The position numbers and the translations under genes are program-made. A stretch of DNA of 64,000 bases from Rhodanobacter thiooxydans (GTDB taxonomy: Bacteria > Pseudomonadota > Gammaproteobacteria > Xanthomonadales > Rhodanobacteraceae): positions 1,550,001 to 1,614,000 of the forward strand of contig NZ_CP088923.1 of NCBI RefSeq assembly GCF_021545845.1. Reading direction: 5' to 3'. Below are positions 47,334-56,684 of this stretch, piece after piece. Every line of letters begins with the position of its first letter. Positions within the stretch are counted from its first letter, which is position 1. Below the pieces are notes generated by a model. The model searched no databases. It was not told the origin of the DNA and was given only the letters and a program-made list of their open reading frames with translations.

Positions 47334-48689
47334 ATGAGCCCAGTCCTGCAGCGCCAGCTGACCCCGCGACACATCACCTTCATGGCGCTGGGCATGTGCA
47401 TCGGCGCCGGGCTGTTCCTCGGTTCGGCCAGCACGATCAAGCTCGCCGGGCCCTCGGTGCTCATCGCCTACGCGTTCGGCGGCACGATGATCTTCATCAT
47501 CATGCGCGCGCTGGGCGAAATGGCCGCGCACGAACCCATCGCCGGTTCCTTCAGCACCTATGCGCACAAGTACGTGGGGCCGCTGGCGGGCTACATCACC
47601 GGCTGGAACTACTGGATCCTGATGATGGGCGTGGGCATCGCCGAGAGCACGGCGGTGGGCATCTACATGAAGACCTGGTTCCCCGACACGCCGCAATGGA
47701 TCTGGGCGTTCGCCAGCGTGGCGATGATCGGCGGGCTGAACCTCTTGGCAGTGAAAATCTACGGCGAACTGGAGTTTTGGTTCTCGCTGATCAAGGTGCT
47801 CACCGTGGTGGCGATGATCGCCGGCGGGTGCGCGATGATCTGGCTGGGCTGGGGCAATGGCGGCAAGCCGATCGGCCTCAGCAACCTGTGGACGCACGGC
47901 GGCTGGTTCCCCAACGGCCTCACCGGCATGGTGCTGGCGCTGCCGGTGCTGGTGTTCTCCTTCGGCGGCATCGAGACCATCGGCATGGCGGCGGCGGAAG
48001 CCGCGCAGCCGGAGCGCACCATTCCGCGCGCAGTGAACTCGGTGATCTGGCGCATCCTGATCTTCTACATCGGTTCGCTGTTCGTGATCATGGCGATCTA
48101 CCCGTGGAACGCGCTGGACGCCAACAGCAGCCCGTTCGTCACCACCTTCGCGCGGCTGGGCATCCCCAGTGCGGCGGGGCTGATCAACTTCGTGGTGATC
48201 ACCGCGGCGCTGTCCAGCTTCAACTCCACCACCTTCAGCGGCAGCCGCATGCTGCACAGCCTCGCCGACAAGGGTCAGGCGCCAGCGGCGATGGGTCGCC
48301 TGAGCGGGCACGGCGTGCCGATGCGCGGGGTGCTGGTGACCATGGCCTTCCTGCTGTTCGGCGTGCTGATGAACTACCTGGTGCCGGGGCGCATCTTCGG
48401 CATGATGATGTCGATCCTCGCCTTCAATACGGTGTGGACCTGGGGCATGGTGCTGGTGGCGCACTGGAACTTCCGCCGCCGGCAGGTGCAGCCGCTCGGC
48501 TTCCGCCTGCGCTTGTGGCCGCTGTCCAGCGTGCTGTGCCTGGCCTTCCTGCTGTTCGTGTGGGTGATGCTGGGCTGGAGCCCCGACACCCGCGTGGCGA
48601 TCTACGTGGGCGTGGCGTGGCTGGCGCTGCTCACCGTGGCCTATTACGGCTTCGGTATCGAGCGGCGCATGCGCGTGGCGCAGGCCTGA
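47334..48689 (+). CDS. Amino acid permease (APC superfamily, AAT family)
   Basis: A 451-residue, 12-helix permease. The first-helix motif GMCIGAGLFLGSAS and the helix-6 region VFSFGGIETIGMAAAEA identify the AAT family (ProY, AroP, GabP-like). The substrate is probably a neutral or aromatic amino acid or proline, not resolvable from motifs. It is likely co-transcribed with the rhomboid gene. Convergent with rapA, separated by 51 bp with a small GC hairpin. Confidence 0.9.
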   Translation: MSPVLQRQLTPRHITFMALGMCIGAGLFLGSASTIKLAGPSVLIAYAFGGTMIFIIMRALGEMAAHEPIAGSFSTYAHKYVGPLAGYITGWNYWILMMGVGIAESTAVGIYMKTWFPDTPQWIWAFASVAMIGGLNLLAVKIYGELEFWFSLIKVLTVVAMIAGGCAMIWLGWGNGGKPIGLSNLWTHGGWFPNGLTGMVLALPVLVFSFGGIETIGMAAAEAAQPERTIPRAVNSVIWRILIFYIGSLFVIMAIYPWNALDANSSPFVTTFARLGIPSAAGLINFVVITAALSSFNSTTFSGSRMLHSLADKGQAPAAMGRLSGHGVPMRGVLVTMAFLLFGVLMNYLVPGRIFGMMMSILAFNTVWTWGMVLVAHWNFRRRQVQPLGFRLRLWPLSSVLCLAFLLFVWVMLGWSPDTRVAIYVGVAWLALLTVAYYGFGIERRMRVAQA

Positions 48690-48740
48690 GTCGGGCGGAA
48701 CGTCGCCGCGGGGCTTCCCCGCACGCGGGCAAGCCGGGCC

Positions 48741-51581
48741 TCAGCGCAGCGCCAGGAAGTCCGCGCTGACCACGAAGCGCACCGCGTCCAGCCGCAGCCG
48801 CGACTGCGGCAGCGCGGCCAGCAGGGAGGTGCGCTCGGCGGCGACGGCGGCGATCCCCGCCTCGCTTACCGATCGGTTCACCGCGCGCAGCGCGCGCAGC
48901 CGCGACAACTCCGCATCCAGCGCCGTGGTGGCCAGGCCTACCGCCTCGTCGATGCGCGCCTGCCCGCGTGCGCCGGCCAGCGCCTCGGCGCGTTCCAGCA
49001 TCGGCGGCACCAGCTTGCCGAGGAATTTGCGGTAGCGCGCCACCTCGATGTTGCGATCGCCGGCCTTGCGCAGGGCGATTTCGCTCGGCGCGAAGTCGGC
49101 GCGCTCGGCCAGCCGGGTGTCGACGGTGACGGCGATCGGCAGCACCGGCAGGAAGCGTTCGGCGTCGAGTTTCCGATCGGCTACGCATTCGAGCAGGAAC
49201 ACCGCCTGCAGCAGCGCGGTGCGCGGTGGCAGCACGTCGTCGACCATGAACGCGGCGTTGCCCTGTTCGCCGGACAGCGCCAGGTCCAGCGCGCCGGCGA
49301 CGAGCGGATGATCCAGCCGCAGCAGCGGCAGGTCCTCGCGCGCCAGCGCCACCGCGCGCGCGAAGGTCACCGACTGCGGGCCCTCGGCGAAGCCGGGCAG
49401 GGCGTCGGTGGACAGGTACTGCGGGTCGAGCAGCAGCACCTGGCCGCCGAGTTCCTCGGCATGGATGCCGAACGCCTCCAGCAGGCGTTGCACGAAGGCG
49501 TCGCGGGTGGAGTCGCGGTCCTCGCGGGCGAACGCCTGCTGCAGCTCGTCGGCGTGCAGGTCGCGGCTGGCGGCCAGCTCCAGCAAGTGGTCGCGGCCGC
49601 CGCGGATCAGCACGGCCAGCTGCTCGTGGCTGGCGCGGGTCTCGGCCAGCAGCGCGTCCAGTTCCTGGTCGCGGTTGTCGTCGCCGCGGGCGTGCTCGTC
49701 GGCCAGCCGGGTCAGCGGCTCGCCGTAGCGGCGCAGCAGCTCGCGGCCGTCGGCCGGACTGAGGCGGAACGCGTCGATGCCCTCGCCGTACCAGCGCGCG
49801 AGCACGTGCTGGGCGCTGTCGGCCACGGCGAGGATGTGGATGTCGATGTCGTGCTTCTGGCCGATGCGGTCGAGCCGGCCGATGCGCTGTTCCAGCAGGT
49901 CGGGGTCCAGCGGCAGGTCCCACAACACCAGCCGGTGCGCGAACTGGAAGTTGCGCCCCTCCGAGCCGATCTCCGAGCACAGCAGCAATCGCGCGCCGTC
50001 GGGCTGGGCGAAGTACGCGGCGTTGCGGTCGCGCTGCACGATGCTGAGGCCTTCGTGGAAACGCGCCACGCCGGCGCCGCTCTTGGTGCGCAGCGCTTCC
50101 TCCAGCGCCAGCACCTTGGCCTGGCTGCGGCAGATCAGCAGGAACTTGTCCTGCGGATGCGCGTCGAGCAGGGCGACCAGGGCGTCGATGCGCGGGTCGG
50201 CGGCGTAATCGACCTCGATCAGCGCCGGCGGCTGCTGGATGTCGGCGTGGAACTCGGCCAGCAGCGCCTGGCGCGTGCTGTCGTCGACCGCATTGGCCGG
50301 CAGCAGATGCCATTCAGGCCGGCGCTGCGGGAAGCCGCCGACGCCGGCGCGGTTGTTGCGGAACATCGCGCGGCCGGTGCCGTGGCGGTCGATCAGCGCG
50401 GCCAGCAGCTCGCGCGCGTTGTCCGGCCGAGTCGGTTCGGCCAGCCGCGCGGTGAGCACGGCGTCGCCGTGGAAGGCCTCGGCTAGGGCAGCGCGTTGCG
50501 CGTCGTCGAGCGGTTGGCCATCGAGCAGGCGGTCGGCGATCTTCGACAGCGCCAGGTAGCGGTCGGCCTCGGCCAGGTAGCTTTCCAGGTTGCCGTAGCG
50601 CTGCGGGTCGAGCAGGCGCAGGCGGGCGAAGTGGCCGCTGCGGCCGAGCTGTTCCGGGGTGGCGGTGAGCAGGATCACGCCGGGGATCGCCGCGGCCAGT
50701 TGCTCCACCATCGTGTAGCGCGGGCTGGCCGCTTCCGGCGACCACGCCAGGTGGTGCGCCTCGTCCACCACCAGCAGATCCCACGGCGCGTCGAGCAATT
50801 GCCGCGCGTACTTCGGCGAGCTTTCCAGGAAGCCGAAGTCGGCGATCACCAGTTGCTCGTCCTCGAACGGGTTGCCGGCGTCGCCGGATTGTTCCAGCGC
50901 CTCGCAGCGTTCTTCGTCGTAGATCGCGAAGCTCAGGTTGAAGCGGCGCAACATCTCCACGAACCACTGGTAGACCAGGGTGTCGGGCAACAGCAGCAGC
51001 ACGCGCGAGGCGCGGCCGGTGGCGAGCTGGCGCGCGATGATCATGCCGGCCTCGATGGTCTTGCCCAGGCCCACCTCGTCGGCCAGCAGCACGCGCGGCG
51101 GTCGGCGCGCCGAAGCGATGCCCGCCACGCGCAGCTGGTGCGGCACCAGCCCGATGCGCGCGGCGCCCAGGCCCCACATCGGCGAACGGCGTGCCTCGGC
51201 ACGCCGTTGCAGGCCTTCCAGGCGCAGCTCGAACTGCGCCACGGCATCGGTGCGACCGCCGACCAGGCGGTCGTCGGCCTGGCTCACGCTCTGCTCGTCG
51301 TCGAGCTGGCCCTCGTGCAGCTCGCGGCCTTCGCCGCGGTAGATCAGCAGGTCGTCCTTGATCTCGACGCGCTCGACCAGGAATGCGATGCCCTTGCCGG
51401 CGACGCGCTGGCCGGCGCGGAACTCGGCGCGCAGCAGCGGCGCTGAATCGACCGCATACGGGCGCAGCACCCCGGCCTTGGCGAACAGCACCTGCACGCC
51501 GCGTCCCTCGACGCGCAGCACGGTGCCGAGGCCAAGCTCGGGTTCGGCGGAGGAGATCCAGCGTTGACCAGGGACGAACAT
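48741..51581 (-). CDS. rapA: RNA polymerase-associated SWI2/SNF2 ATPase RapA
   Basis: A 946-residue Swi2/Snf2 ATPase, close to the 968 of E. coli RapA. The N-terminal Tudor-like domains (MFVPGQRWISSAEPELGLG), Walker A LADEVGLGKTIEAG near residue 165, DEAH box VVDEAHHLAW near 272, helicase motif VI QRIGRLDRIGQ, and the RapA C-terminal domain are all present. It recycles RNA polymerase stalled after transcription. The frame extends 53 codons upstream, but the conserved start MFVPGQRW is chosen. Confidence 0.95.
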   Translation of the reverse strand: MFVPGQRWISSAEPELGLGTVLRVEGRGVQVLFAKAGVLRPYAVDSAPLLRAEFRAGQRVAGKGIAFLVERVEIKDDLLIYRGEGRELHEGQLDDEQSVSQADDRLVGGRTDAVAQFELRLEGLQRRAEARRSPMWGLGAARIGLVPHQLRVAGIASARRPPRVLLADEVGLGKTIEAGMIIARQLATGRASRVLLLLPDTLVYQWFVEMLRRFNLSFAIYDEERCEALEQSGDAGNPFEDEQLVIADFGFLESSPKYARQLLDAPWDLLVVDEAHHLAWSPEAASPRYTMVEQLAAAIPGVILLTATPEQLGRSGHFARLRLLDPQRYGNLESYLAEADRYLALSKIADRLLDGQPLDDAQRAALAEAFHGDAVLTARLAEPTRPDNARELLAALIDRHGTGRAMFRNNRAGVGGFPQRRPEWHLLPANAVDDSTRQALLAEFHADIQQPPALIEVDYAADPRIDALVALLDAHPQDKFLLICRSQAKVLALEEALRTKSGAGVARFHEGLSIVQRDRNAAYFAQPDGARLLLCSEIGSEGRNFQFAHRLVLWDLPLDPDLLEQRIGRLDRIGQKHDIDIHILAVADSAQHVLARWYGEGIDAFRLSPADGRELLRRYGEPLTRLADEHARGDDNRDQELDALLAETRASHEQLAVLIRGGRDHLLELAASRDLHADELQQAFAREDRDSTRDAFVQRLLEAFGIHAEELGGQVLLLDPQYLSTDALPGFAEGPQSVTFARAVALAREDLPLLRLDHPLVAGALDLALSGEQGNAAFMVDDVLPPRTALLQAVFLLECVADRKLDAERFLPVLPIAVTVDTRLAERADFAPSEIALRKAGDRNIEVARYRKFLGKLVPPMLERAEALAGARGQARIDEAVGLATTALDAELSRLRALRAVNRSVSEAGIAAVAAERTSLLAALPQSRLRLDAVRFVVSADFLALR

Positions 51582-51734
51582 GGGGCGACCGTGCGGCATC
51601 AAGGGCCGACGATTATCCGCTCCACGGCCCGTGCTGGGAACCGCCGCGGCGCGGCCGCGTACGGTTTCGGGGCAGCGTGCGGCGGCCGGCCGCCGGCATC
51701 GGTGCGATCTGACCCCGGCGTGCGCGGGCGACGG

Positions 51735-51764
51735 AAACAAAAACGCCGCGCAGAAGCGCGGCGT
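51735..51764 (-). terminator. Rho-independent terminator of the downstream M13 peptidase gene
   Basis: On the minus strand a 9-bp stem ACGCCGCGC / GCGCGGCGT (51743-51764, loop TTCT) is followed by TTTTGTTT. It lies 50 bp after the M13 stop and prevents read-through into rapA. Confidence 0.85.
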
Positions 51765-51815
51765 TTCCGGGCTGGCAAGCTGGCCGCCACGGCAGATGCC
51801 GTGGCGGCCGCAGAC

Positions 51816-53945
51816 TCACCAGATCTTCACCTGCTTGTCGTCCGCCCGCACCATCGCGTCGCCCGGCTTGCACTGGAACGCGCTGGCGAAGGTCGGCATG
51901 TTCGACGGCGCACCGATGGCGCGCAGCGAGGCCGGGGCGTGCGGGTCGACGTTGAGTTGCAGCACCGCCTGCTTCTCACGGATGGAACCACGCCACACCC
52001 GCGCCCAGTTCAGGAAGAAGCGCTGATCCTGGGTGTAGCCGTCGATCTTCTTGCCGGCTTCGTCGGGGTTCTTCTTCAGCGCGGCCTGCAGCGCGTCGTA
52101 GGCCGCGTTCAGGCCGCCGAGGTCGCCGATGTTCTCGCCCAGGGTCAGCTTGCCGTTGACGTGCAGGTCCGGCTGGTCCTTGATCGGCGTATAGGCATCG
52201 AACTGGGCGACCAGCTTGTCGGTGCGCGCATCGAACTTGGCGCGGTCGTCCTTGGTCCACCAGTTGACGTTGTTGCCGGCGCCGTCGAACTGGCTGCCCT
52301 CGTCGTCGAAGCCGTGGCTGGCCTCGTGGCCGATCACCGCGCCGATGCCGCCGTAGTTGATGCCGTCGTCGGCGTTGGCATTGAAGAACGGCGGCTGCAG
52401 GATCGCGGCCGGGAAGTTGATCGTGTTGTCGCTCGGTTTGTAGTAGGCGTTGACCGTCTGCGGGGTCATGCCCCATTCCTCGCGGTCGGTCGGCTTGCCG
52501 ATCTTGGCGATGTCGTAGTCGTAGTTGAACTTCACTGCCGCCTGCACGTTGGCGTAGTAATTGTCGCTGGTGATGTTCAGGCCGGACCAGTCGCGCCACT
52601 TGTCCGGGTAGCCGATCTTCGGCAGGAAGGTATTCCACTTGGCGATCGCCTTGGCCTTGGTCTCGGCGCTCATCCAGTCGAGGTTCTCGATGCGCGTCTT
52701 CAGCGCATTGCGCACGTTGTCGACCAGTTCCTGCGCACGGGCCTTGGCCTCGGGCTTGAACACCTCGGCCACGTAGAGCTGGCCCAAGGCCTGGCCCATC
52801 GAGCCGTTGACGGTGCCGAGCACGCGCTTCCAGCGCGCCTTCTGTTCCGGCTGGCCGGACAGGGTCTTGCCGTAGAACGCGAACTTGTTGTCCTGGAAAT
52901 TCTTGCTCAGGTACGGCGAGGCGTCGTCAATGGTGTGGAAGCGCAGGTAGGCCTGCCACCGGGCGATCGGCGCCTTGGCCAGTTGCTGGTCGAACTCGGC
53001 GAAGAACTTCGGCTGCGACAGCGAGAAACCCTTGTCGATGGTCACGCCCTGGGCGGCGAAGAACTTGTCCCAGCTGAAATGCGGGGTGGCCTTGTCGGCG
53101 TCCTTGATGCTGACGAAGTGGTACTGATTCTCCGGCTTGCGCGCCTCGACCGGCGACAGCGAGGCGGCGGCCAGCCGGGTTTCGAACGCCAGCACGTCGT
53201 CGGCCTGCTTCTTCGCGTCGGCTTCGGCCACGCCGGTCAGCTCCAGCGCCTTGGCGATGTAGGCGACGTAGGCGTCGCGGATGTCCTTGTACTTGGCGTC
53301 GCTGTAGTAGTCCTTGGTCGGCAGACCCAGGCCGTCCTCGAACGCATAGGCGATCTGCATGTCGGCGTGCTGGAAGTCGGGGTCGGACTCGAAGTGGAAC
53401 ACCAGACCGTCACCATCGACGTAGCTCTTGGTGATGTAGCTGGCCACGTCGGCGCCGTTCTTCAGACCGGCGATTGCGTCAAGCTTGGGCTTGATCGGGT
53501 CGAAGCCGGCTTTCTCGATGGCCGCCTCGTCCATGCCGGACTGGAACAGGTAGCCGATCTTCTGCTCGATCGAGCCGGCCTGGGCCGTGGCGGCATCCTT
53601 GGCAGCCTTCTCGACGATGGCGTGCTGGGTGTTCAGGCTGGACTCGGCCAGCTGGTCGAACGCGCCCCAGCGGGTGCGGTCGGCCGGGATCGGGTTGGCG
53701 GCAACCCACTTGGCGTTGACGAAGCCGTTGAAGTCCTGGCAGGCGTTGATGGCCGGATCCAGCTCGCTGACGTCGAAAATGCCCTTGCCGGGGTTGGCGG
53801 CGGCCGTGGTGCTGGCGGCGGCCGGGGCGGTGCTGGCCGATGCCGGCGCGTTGCCCGCCGGCTCCTGCTTGCCGCAGGCGCTCAGCGACAGGGCCACGCT
53901 TACGGCCAGCGCCAGCGCCAGCGGCTTCAGATACTGCTTGGTCAT
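51816..53945 (-). CDS. M13-family metallopeptidase, lipoprotein paralogue
   Basis: A 709-residue M13 enzyme with a lipoprotein signal (LAVSVALSLSAC, lipid C24), then an alanine-rich linker. The zinc motif is HEASH near residue 539 in GAVIGHEASHGFDDEGSQ; the third ligand lies in GENIGDLGGLNAAYD. It ends with CKPGDAMVRADDKQVKIW, nearly the same as the paralogue at 9079-11115. Anchoring and the HEASH/HEMGH difference suggest distinct compartments or substrates. A strong terminator follows. Confidence 0.93.
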   Translation of the reverse strand: MTKQYLKPLALALAVSVALSLSACGKQEPAGNAPASASTAPAAASTTAAANPGKGIFDVSELDPAINACQDFNGFVNAKWVAANPIPADRTRWGAFDQLAESSLNTQHAIVEKAAKDAATAQAGSIEQKIGYLFQSGMDEAAIEKAGFDPIKPKLDAIAGLKNGADVASYITKSYVDGDGLVFHFESDPDFQHADMQIAYAFEDGLGLPTKDYYSDAKYKDIRDAYVAYIAKALELTGVAEADAKKQADDVLAFETRLAAASLSPVEARKPENQYHFVSIKDADKATPHFSWDKFFAAQGVTIDKGFSLSQPKFFAEFDQQLAKAPIARWQAYLRFHTIDDASPYLSKNFQDNKFAFYGKTLSGQPEQKARWKRVLGTVNGSMGQALGQLYVAEVFKPEAKARAQELVDNVRNALKTRIENLDWMSAETKAKAIAKWNTFLPKIGYPDKWRDWSGLNITSDNYYANVQAAVKFNYDYDIAKIGKPTDREEWGMTPQTVNAYYKPSDNTINFPAAILQPPFFNANADDGINYGGIGAVIGHEASHGFDDEGSQFDGAGNNVNWWTKDDRAKFDARTDKLVAQFDAYTPIKDQPDLHVNGKLTLGENIGDLGGLNAAYDALQAALKKNPDEAGKKIDGYTQDQRFFLNWARVWRGSIREKQAVLQLNVDPHAPASLRAIGAPSNMPTFASAFQCKPGDAMVRADDKQVKIW

Positions 53946-54065
53946 GGATATCCCTCTGTGGGTGATGAGTGGTGTCGTCTGGTCGCGCCGTCGGCCCCCC
54001 CCCCAGGGACGCGGGCATGGCCGCTCACACTAGGCCAAACGTCATGGGTGACCCAGTGTCAAAGG

Positions 54066-54245
54066 TCAGGGTCGTGGCGTCCGCCGGGGCGAGTGCTGCG
54101 GTGCCGGCAGCTGCCGCAGCTGCGCGGCGTCCAGACGCAATACCGGGTAGGCGCCCACGGTTTGCGCGGCGTACCACGGCGAGCGCTCGAAGAAGTACAT
54201 CAGCCGGGCGCGGCTGTCGGCGGCGAAGGCAGGGGCGTCGTGCAG
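54066..54245 (-). pseudogene. C-terminal gene remnant cut by a palindromic repeat
   Basis: About 55 residues reading AADSRARLMYFFERSPWYAA, then QTVGAYPVLRLDAAQLR, which look like the conserved end of a larger protein that I cannot name. Upstream the frame immediately enters the inverted repeat at 54247-54322 (translated as RASRASALL), and no start or N-terminal domain exists. Probably a truncated gene whose 5' part was lost. Confidence 0.5.
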
Positions 54246-54246
54246 C

Positions 54247-54322
54247 TGTAGGAGCGCGCTGGCGCGCGATGCCCTTTGCCGGAGGCCCCGAAAAAGCATC
54301 GCGCGCGAGCGCGCTCCTACAC
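54247..54322. repeat. Inverted repeat, TAGGAGCGCGC/GCGATGC family
   Basis: Arms TGTAGGAGCGCGCTGGCGCG...GATGC (54247-54272) and GCATCGCGCGCGAGCGCGCT...ACA (54296-54322) flank a 23-bp loop. Same family as at 55113-55205 and 59153-59218, and related to the outer repeats in 8778-9062. REP/BIME-like. Confidence 0.8.
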
Positions 54323-54323
54323 G

Positions 54324-54980
54324 TTAGTCGGCAGACAGGCGCGGCGAAGCGGGCAACGTATCCGGCGCCACCGCACCGCCGGAGATGATGAAAGCCATCG
54401 CCTGGTCCATGGTCCAGTCGGTCGGCGTGAGTTCGTCCAGCGGCACCACTTCCAGATAGCCGCCGGTGGGGTTCGGCGTGGTGGGGATGTACACCGCCGC
54501 CATCTCGCGGCCGCTGCCTTCCTCCACCATCACCCGGGTGACAAAGCCCACCACCTTCATGCCCTGGCGCGGAAAATCCACCAGCACCACACGCTGCACG
54601 CCCGAGGGCTTGTTCTGCAGCACCGCCATCAGTTTCTTGGTGCCGCCGTAGATCGTCTGCACCAGGGGGATGCGCGCAAGCAGGGAATCGAACGCGTCGA
54701 GGAAACGCTGGCCGATCACCCGGTTCGCCACGAAACCGAGCAGGTACAGCGCCACCAGCGTCAGCAGCAGGGCGACGATGAAGGTCAGCCACTCCATCTT
54801 CAGTGACTCGGCCGCATGCGGCGCCACCAGCGCCAGCCCGTTCAGCAGCGCGGCCACCAGCGGCGCGCCGATGCCGGCCAGCAGCCCCAGCACGAACTTG
54901 AACACCAGCCAGGTCACCCACAGCGGGAGGAAGGTGAGCAGGCCGGTGATCAAGTAGCGTTTGACGCGCAGGCGGGGCAT
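54324..54980 (-). CDS. DUF502 membrane protein
   Basis: A 218-residue protein with two helices (YLITGLLTFLPLWVTWLVF and LTFIVALLLTLVALYLLGF) and a C-terminal cytosolic or periplasmic domain with IPLVQTIYGGTKKLMAVL and VYIPTTPNPTGGYLEVVP, the DUF502 signatures. The function is unknown across bacteria, plants and archaea; a membrane transport or trafficking role has been suggested. The stop lies within the palindromic repeat border, and the final ~15 residues may derive from it. Confidence 0.9.
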   Translation of the reverse strand: MPRLRVKRYLITGLLTFLPLWVTWLVFKFVLGLLAGIGAPLVAALLNGLALVAPHAAESLKMEWLTFIVALLLTLVALYLLGFVANRVIGQRFLDAFDSLLARIPLVQTIYGGTKKLMAVLQNKPSGVQRVVLVDFPRQGMKVVGFVTRVMVEEGSGREMAAVYIPTTPNPTGGYLEVVPLDELTPTDWTMDQAMAFIISGGAVAPDTLPASPRLSAD

Positions 54981-55112
54981 GGGGTGGTCCGTGGGTGGCG
55001 ATTCCCGGCATTGTAGGCGAGGCCGGCGGTGCGATGGTCTTGCCGGCTTTCGCGAGCGCGCAGCCCTTTCCGCGCCAGCGTCCTGATCCACGCCCCGCAG
55101 CTCCGCTCCTGG

Positions 55113-55205
55113 TAGGAGCCCGCTCGCGGGCGATGCTCTTGCTCTGGCAGCTCTTCTCCCCATACGCCGCAACAGCCAAAAGCATCGCGCCTGAAGTCGC
55201 CTACA
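55113..55205. repeat. Inverted repeat, TAGGAGCCCGC/GCGATGC family
   Basis: Arms TAGGAGCCCGCTCGCGGGCG-ATGCT (55113-55138) and AGCATCGCGCCTGAAGTCGC-CTACA (55181-55205) flank about 42 bp. The second arm is diverged. Lies in the 245-bp spacer between the TDT transporter stop and the DUF502 start, which holds no gene. Confidence 0.75.
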
Positions 55206-55225
55206 AGGTGAAGATGCGCGCAACG

Positions 55226-56287
55226 TCACCGCGGCAGACGCCGCCGCCCATCGACGCGAAAACCGCGATACCCGCGCAGCAACGCCCCGCCAGCCACCAG
55301 CACCCACACCAGTAGGCTGACGTAGATGCCGACGGCAGGAATCACGCGCAGGAAGTCCAGTTGCAGCGCCTGCGCCAGCGCATAGGTGCCCACGGTGTAC
55401 ATGCCGATTGGGAACACGATGTCCCAGTCGTCGGTTTCGTAGCGCAGCGGCACGTGGCGCCGGCCGTGGCGCCAGATTTCCAGCAGCACCAGCAGCGGGA
55501 TCCACCACGTCGCGGTGGCCCAGAAGAACAGGGTGAAGCCTTTCACGAACGGCACCAGTTCGCGCAGCGGCCCGACCGCCGGCGCATGCAGCACGAACAG
55601 GCTGCCGGCGAGGGTGGTGATGGCCAGTGCGCCCATGTCGATCCAGTACGGCGGAGTGAACTCACGTGCGCGCAGTGGAAAGAACAGCATGCGGTACACC
55701 ACCAGCGTGATGATCAGCAGGTACAGCGCGGCGCCGAGCAGGTACAGGCACAGTGCGCCGAACAGCACGCCGGTGTGCGCCGCAGGCCGGTCGGCGGCGA
55801 GCAGGGTCAGCAGCGTGGCCAGCGCCTGGGTGGCTACCACCGCCACCAGCCAGCCGCCGTGGATGCTGCGGGTGAAGCCGGGCTTGATTCGCGTGGTGAT
55901 CGCGGCGGCGAGGAACAGGTAGGTCAGCAGCGCCCATGCCAGCGCGCCGAGCACCGCCAGCGCGCGCGCCGCCCACGGCCAATGCACCACCAGCAGGCAC
56001 TGGCTGCCCAGCACGCAGCTGGCGGCGGCGAAGGTGAGGAAGCCGGCGCCGCGGCCGGGGTGGGTGAAGTCGGTCACCAGCTCGCGGCGGAACCGCGCCA
56101 GGCGCAGCAGGCTCAGCGCGAGCAGCCAGGCGAAGGCGAGCAGGTTGAATGCGAACAACGCCCGCGCCACCCACGGCAGGCCGTGCTGACTGGTGTCGAT
56201 GGAGACGATGCCGGTGGCCATCACCAGCGCGAAGCTGCCCGGGGCGAGATGCCGGGCGCGTTGCAGCAGGGTGTCGGCCAGGGTCAT
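55226..56287 (-). CDS. TDT-family transporter (TehA/SLAC1-like)
   Basis: A 353-residue protein with about ten helices, beginning APGSFALVMATGIVSI, the first-helix motif of the tellurite-resistance/dicarboxylate transporter family, and later the conserved PPYWIDMGALAITTLAGS. Members include Mae1 malate transporters, sulfite exporters and SLAC1 anion channels. The substrate is not determinable. The frame continues upstream into a C-rich repeat, so the ATG at 56287 is used. Confidence 0.88.
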   Translation of the reverse strand: MTLADTLLQRARHLAPGSFALVMATGIVSIDTSQHGLPWVARALFAFNLLAFAWLLALSLLRLARFRRELVTDFTHPGRGAGFLTFAAASCVLGSQCLLVVHWPWAARALAVLGALAWALLTYLFLAAAITTRIKPGFTRSIHGGWLVAVVATQALATLLTLLAADRPAAHTGVLFGALCLYLLGAALYLLIITLVVYRMLFFPLRAREFTPPYWIDMGALAITTLAGSLFVLHAPAVGPLRELVPFVKGFTLFFWATATWWIPLLVLLEIWRHGRRHVPLRYETDDWDIVFPIGMYTVGTYALAQALQLDFLRVIPAVGIYVSLLVWVLVAGGALLRGYRGFRVDGRRRLPR

Positions 56288-56370
56288 GGGCGGAGTCCGT
56301 AGGCTCGTTGCGGGGATTATGCGGATGGCTCGTGTGGGGGAGGGGTCAAGGGACGCGCGGATGCCGTTGC

Positions 56371-56470
56371 TCCCTCCCCTGCTGACAGGGGAGGGCTGGG
56401 GTGGGGTGCTCTTGCCTTGCACGGAGCTACCCCCTCCCAACCTCCCCCTGCGCGCAGGGGGAGGGGCAAG
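56371..56470. repeat. Paired-hairpin intergenic repeat
   Basis: CCTCCCCTGCTGACAGGGGAGG at about 56373-56395 and CCTCCCCCTGCGC-GCAGGGGGAGG at about 56441-56464. Same two hairpins as 5499-5600 in reverse order. Downstream, 56487-56567 holds a short frame tail, SAIRKAEIALAEIARFERE, with no start: probably gene debris. Confidence 0.7.
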
Positions 56471-56684
56471 GCGGGCTTCTCGCCAGTGGGAAACAACTTC
56501 GCCGGCAGCGCGATCCGCAAGGCTGAAATCGCGTTGGCAGAGATCGCCCGCTTCGAGCGCGAGTGAGTGGGCGCGGCAGATAACCGCCGGCTGAATCCGT
56601 GCAGGCGACGAGCGTCATCCTGACGAGGGCCGCATCGTTTGTTGCCCTCAACCCGCCACGGTGGCGGCGTGAGGAGGGAGCACC

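Noticed and set aside
48690..48740. GC hairpin between the permease and rapA stops as a terminator
   Set aside because: The stem is short and no T-run follows on either strand; not enough to call.
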